In this document: piece by piece, positions 6,494 to 8,259 of the stretch
Position numbering within the stretch: the stretch's first letter is position 1
Layout of the letters: each line of letters opens with the position of its first letter
Source: DATMYQ01 sp035560935
GTDB taxonomy: Bacteria; Bacillota; Negativicutes; Sporomusales; Sporomusaceae
Direction of reading: 5' to 3'
Assembly: GCA_035560935.1 (NCBI GenBank)
Contig: DATMYQ010000061.1
Coordinates: forward strand, 1 to 8,259
DNA length: 8,259 bases
The notes under the pieces: generated by a model
Databases searched by the model: none
What the model saw: only the letters and a program-made list of their open reading frames with translations
Told to the model about the DNA's origin: nothing
Position numbers and translations under genes: made by a program

Positions 6494-7708
6494 CTACATC
6501 GTTTTAGCTTCTAAATACCGCTCTCGGGCCACGTTCAGCCACAAACCGCCACAAAGAATTCCCAGCACCGCCTGCAAAGCGCCAACCATCAAGACCCGGT
6601 CGATATCAAAGGAAACAATAAACATTCCCACGCTGCCCATCACCATGGCGAATGAACCAATCAGCGCCGACGCCGATCCCGTGTCTTCCTCCTGTTGTTC
6701 GAGCATAATGAACGTGCTCGGCGGACGCAGGCAGCTCCCGGCCATCGTAGACGGCAGTAACGCCAGTGCAAAAATCAGAGGGCTGTAATGCCCGAAAACA
6801 CATACGAGCAAACCGCTGACCACCATGACTGCAAAACACCCATTAATGATAATGCGACGGGCAAGGCGCTTTGCGAGGCGAAGATAAACCAGCGGGCCCA
6901 ATAACATCACTGCCGCATTAAAGGCAAAATAATAACTGAATTCCTGGCTGCTCAAACGAAACGTTTCCTGATAAATATAAGAAGACGCCGCGATATAAGC
7001 CAATGAGGCAATGGCCGGAATACTGAAAATCATCAACACGGAAGTAAACCGGGTATTTCTCAGAACGGCGAGAGGACGTTTCATTGTATACAGAAGATTT
7101 CCCTGCAGTTTCACCGCCAAAGTTTCCCGAAAAGCAATCGCTCCGCCAAAAGCCATCACGCCGACGATGCCCAGAACGACGAATACCCCTCTCCAGGAAG
7201 TTACCAGCATCAACGATGCCCCAAATACCGGCGCTACAACCGGCGCGATAATTACCAGCGATTGTAGCAGAGCCAGCATAGACTCGCGTTTTTTCCCTTC
7301 GTACACATCTTTGACAATGGCCATCGTCACCGCGTTCACAACGCTGCCGCCAACAGCCTGCAAAACCCGAAAGAATATTAGCTGATAAATATCAGACGCC
7401 ACAGCGCACAAAAAACTGGCCACCATATAAAAGAAAAGCCCTGCGAGCAGAGCCGGTCTCCGTCCGTATTTGTCGCTAAGCGGCCCCCAGGCCAGAGTAC
7501 CGAGACTGTAGAAGATAAAAAACAGGCTCAGGGTAAGATTGGTCTGAAACTCTTGGGCGTGAAGCGACTCTCTGACAATCGGCAGAGCCGGCAAATAGAT
7601 ATCCGTCGACAAGGGCAGGAATGCCCCCAGTAATGCCAAAAAACCAACAAACCCTTTGTTCCCCAGATACTTTTGTGGGACAGACATGGAACTATGCTTG
7701 TCATTCAT
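6494..7708 (-). CDS. Bcr/CflA-family MFS drug exporter
   Basis: This is a 404-residue inner-membrane proton antiporter of the major facilitator superfamily, DHA1 drug:H+ type. The N-terminal PLSTDIYLPALPIV (32-45) is the signature of the Bcr/CflA family, whose members export bicyclomycin, chloramphenicol, sulfonamides or small metabolites. GPLSDKYGRRPAL (76-88) is MFS motif A in the loop between helices 2 and 3. FRVLQAVGGS (113-122) is the helix 4 signature. IIAPVVAPVFGA (153-164) is the motif C-like antiporter stretch of helix 5. Hydrophobic segments fit 12 helices with a central basic loop near residues 190-220. The length is normal and the frame intact. The ATG at 7708 is preceded by AAAGG about eight bases upstream. 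It lies 46 bases after the rhodanese gene with no terminator between, so the two are probably co-transcribed. The substrate cannot be told from the sequence. Confidence 0.92.
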   Translation of the reverse strand: MNDKHSSMSVPQKYLGNKGFVGFLALLGAFLPLSTDIYLPALPIVRESLHAQEFQTNLTLSLFFIFYSLGTLAWGPLSDKYGRRPALLAGLFFYMVASFLCAVASDIYQLIFFRVLQAVGGSVVNAVTMAIVKDVYEGKKRESMLALLQSLVIIAPVVAPVFGASLMLVTSWRGVFVVLGIVGVMAFGGAIAFRETLAVKLQGNLLYTMKRPLAVLRNTRFTSVLMIFSIPAIASLAYIAASSYIYQETFRLSSQEFSYYFAFNAAVMLLGPLVYLRLAKRLARRIIINGCFAVMVVSGLLVCVFGHYSPLIFALALLPSTMAGSCLRPPSTFIMLEQQEEDTGSASALIGSFAMVMGSVGMFIVSFDIDRVLMVGALQAVLGILCGGLWLNVARERYLEAKTM

Positions 7709-7754
7709 CGTGTTTACCTTTCTTAACAGCTAGCTGATCCGCTAAATTATCTTG

Positions 7755-8174
7755 TTATTTCTCAAGCTTTCCTGGCCAGGCGGAAATCCCACCGACCACA
7801 CTATAAGTATTGCTAAATCCATGTTTTTGTAAAAGTATGTTAGCATTGGCGCTTCGCTTGCCACTGCGGCAAATCAGCAATACTTTTACGTCATTTGCCG
7901 GAACCTCATCCAAACGGTTTTCCAACTCAGTAACCGGAATAAGAATAGCGCCCGGAACATGACCCTCGTTAAACTCATCCGGAGTTCGTACATCAATAAT
8001 TGTGACTTCTTTCTTCTGCCACATAAAAAAAGCAGCATCTATCGACACTTCCTGAACCTGCATACCGGAAGCAGGCGCCGCCAATACCGCACTACCTAAA
8101 TGAACACATAAAAGAGCACCGGTTATAACTACACAAATACATAGCGTACTGAAAATGGACTGATATTGCTTCAT
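7755..8174 (-). CDS. Exported or membrane-anchored rhodanese-like sulfurtransferase
   Basis: This is a single-domain rhodanese of 139 residues. Such proteins carry sulfane sulfur as a persulfide on one cysteine and pass it to acceptors such as thiols or cyanide. The N-terminus has a hydrophobic segment (about 8-33) ending VLAAP, so the domain is exported and either cleaved after the Ala residues or left anchored. The domain shows IDVRTPDEF (60-68), GHVPGA (71-76), the active-site loop CRSGKRS with Cys102, and the closing GGISAW (128-133); all key positions are present. The start at 8174 is chosen because AGGAG at 8182-8186 is seven bases from it, while the ATG at 8180 is only one base away and would add just Met-Glu. 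It is the first gene of a pair with the MFS exporter. The physiological substrate is unknown. Confidence 0.88.
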   Translation of the reverse strand: MKQYQSIFSTLCICVVITGALLCVHLGSAVLAAPASGMQVQEVSIDAAFFMWQKKEVTIIDVRTPDEFNEGHVPGAILIPVTELENRLDEVPANDVKVLLICRSGKRSANANILLQKHGFSNTYSVVGGISAWPGKLEK

Positions 8175-8181
8175 CTCCATG

Positions 8182-8186
8182 CTCCT
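8182..8186 (-). promoter_or_regulatory. Ribosome binding site that decides the rhodanese start
   Basis: The minus strand AGGAG is one base from the ATG at 8180 and seven bases from the in-frame ATG at 8174. The spacing favours 8174. Confidence 0.65.
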
Positions 8187-8221
8187 ATCTTCTTTTATAA
8201 AAATCTCCCTCGCAAATAATA

Positions 8222-8250
8222 ATATTATTCCTTAACTTTGCTTTTGGCAA
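8222..8250 (-). promoter_or_regulatory. Sigma-A-like promoter of the rhodanese-MFS pair
   Basis: The minus strand shows TTGCCA (8245-8250, five of six matches) and TAATAT (8222-8227, four of six) with an exact 17-base spacer. The predicted start near 8215 gives a leader of about 40 bases before the ATG at 8174. A perfect 12-base palindrome, AATAATATTATT (8218-8229), covers the -10 box and might be an operator, although in such AT-rich DNA it may be accidental. Confidence 0.55.
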
Positions 8251-8259
8251 TATATATTT

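Noticed and set aside
1..8259. Search for mobile elements, CRISPR repeats, tRNA genes, toxin-antitoxin pairs or defence genes
   Set aside because: No transposase, integrase, regularly spaced repeat, cloverleaf-like sequence or matching gene pair was seen; the region reads as stable core chromosome.

Overview
The window looks like a chromosomal core region of a Firmicute with roughly balanced base composition. A member of the Negativicutes (Sporomusa-like bacteria) is my best guess. The reasons are the order polA-mutM-coaE-lytic transglycosylase without the ytaF gene that separates mutM and coaE in Bacillus, a proofreading-deficient PolA, strong AGGAGG-type ribosome binding sites, and a DUF4931-type protein. 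The taxon is an inference from gene order and protein style, not a database result.

Layout. Positions 1-4364 hold a leftward operon, transcribed polA, mutM, coaE, then the first 46 codons of a probable membrane-anchored lytic transglycosylase that runs off the left edge. Gaps inside it are 11 to 26 bases. An extended -10 promoter lies upstream of polA. Positions 4392-4734 look like a compact, self-contained leftward unit: promoter, strong ribosome binding site, a 68-codon gene of unknown function, and an intrinsic terminator that ends just before the polA promoter. Positions 4809-5612 encode, also leftward, a galactose-1-phosphate uridylyltransferase-like (DUF4931) protein. It is separated by a 250-base divergent region from a rightward gene for a small secreted protein of unknown function (5863-6360), which has its own terminator at 6457-6486. 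Positions 6494-8250 hold a leftward pair: an exported or membrane-anchored rhodanese followed after 46 bases by a Bcr/CflA-type drug exporter, with a good sigma-A-like promoter at the right edge.

How the genes work together. PolA fills gaps left by base excision, and MutM starts that repair at oxidised guanines, so their co-transcription makes functional sense. CoaE (last step of coenzyme A synthesis) and the lytic transglycosylase are conserved neighbours rather than obvious pathway partners. The rhodanese and the MFS exporter are probably co-transcribed, but the substrate of neither can be read from the sequence.

No gene-free stretch exceeds 300 bases. I saw no tRNA, rRNA, CRISPR array, insertion sequence, phage gene or defence system. 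The least explained items are the 68-residue orphan gene and the small secreted protein with its repeat-rich promoter region.
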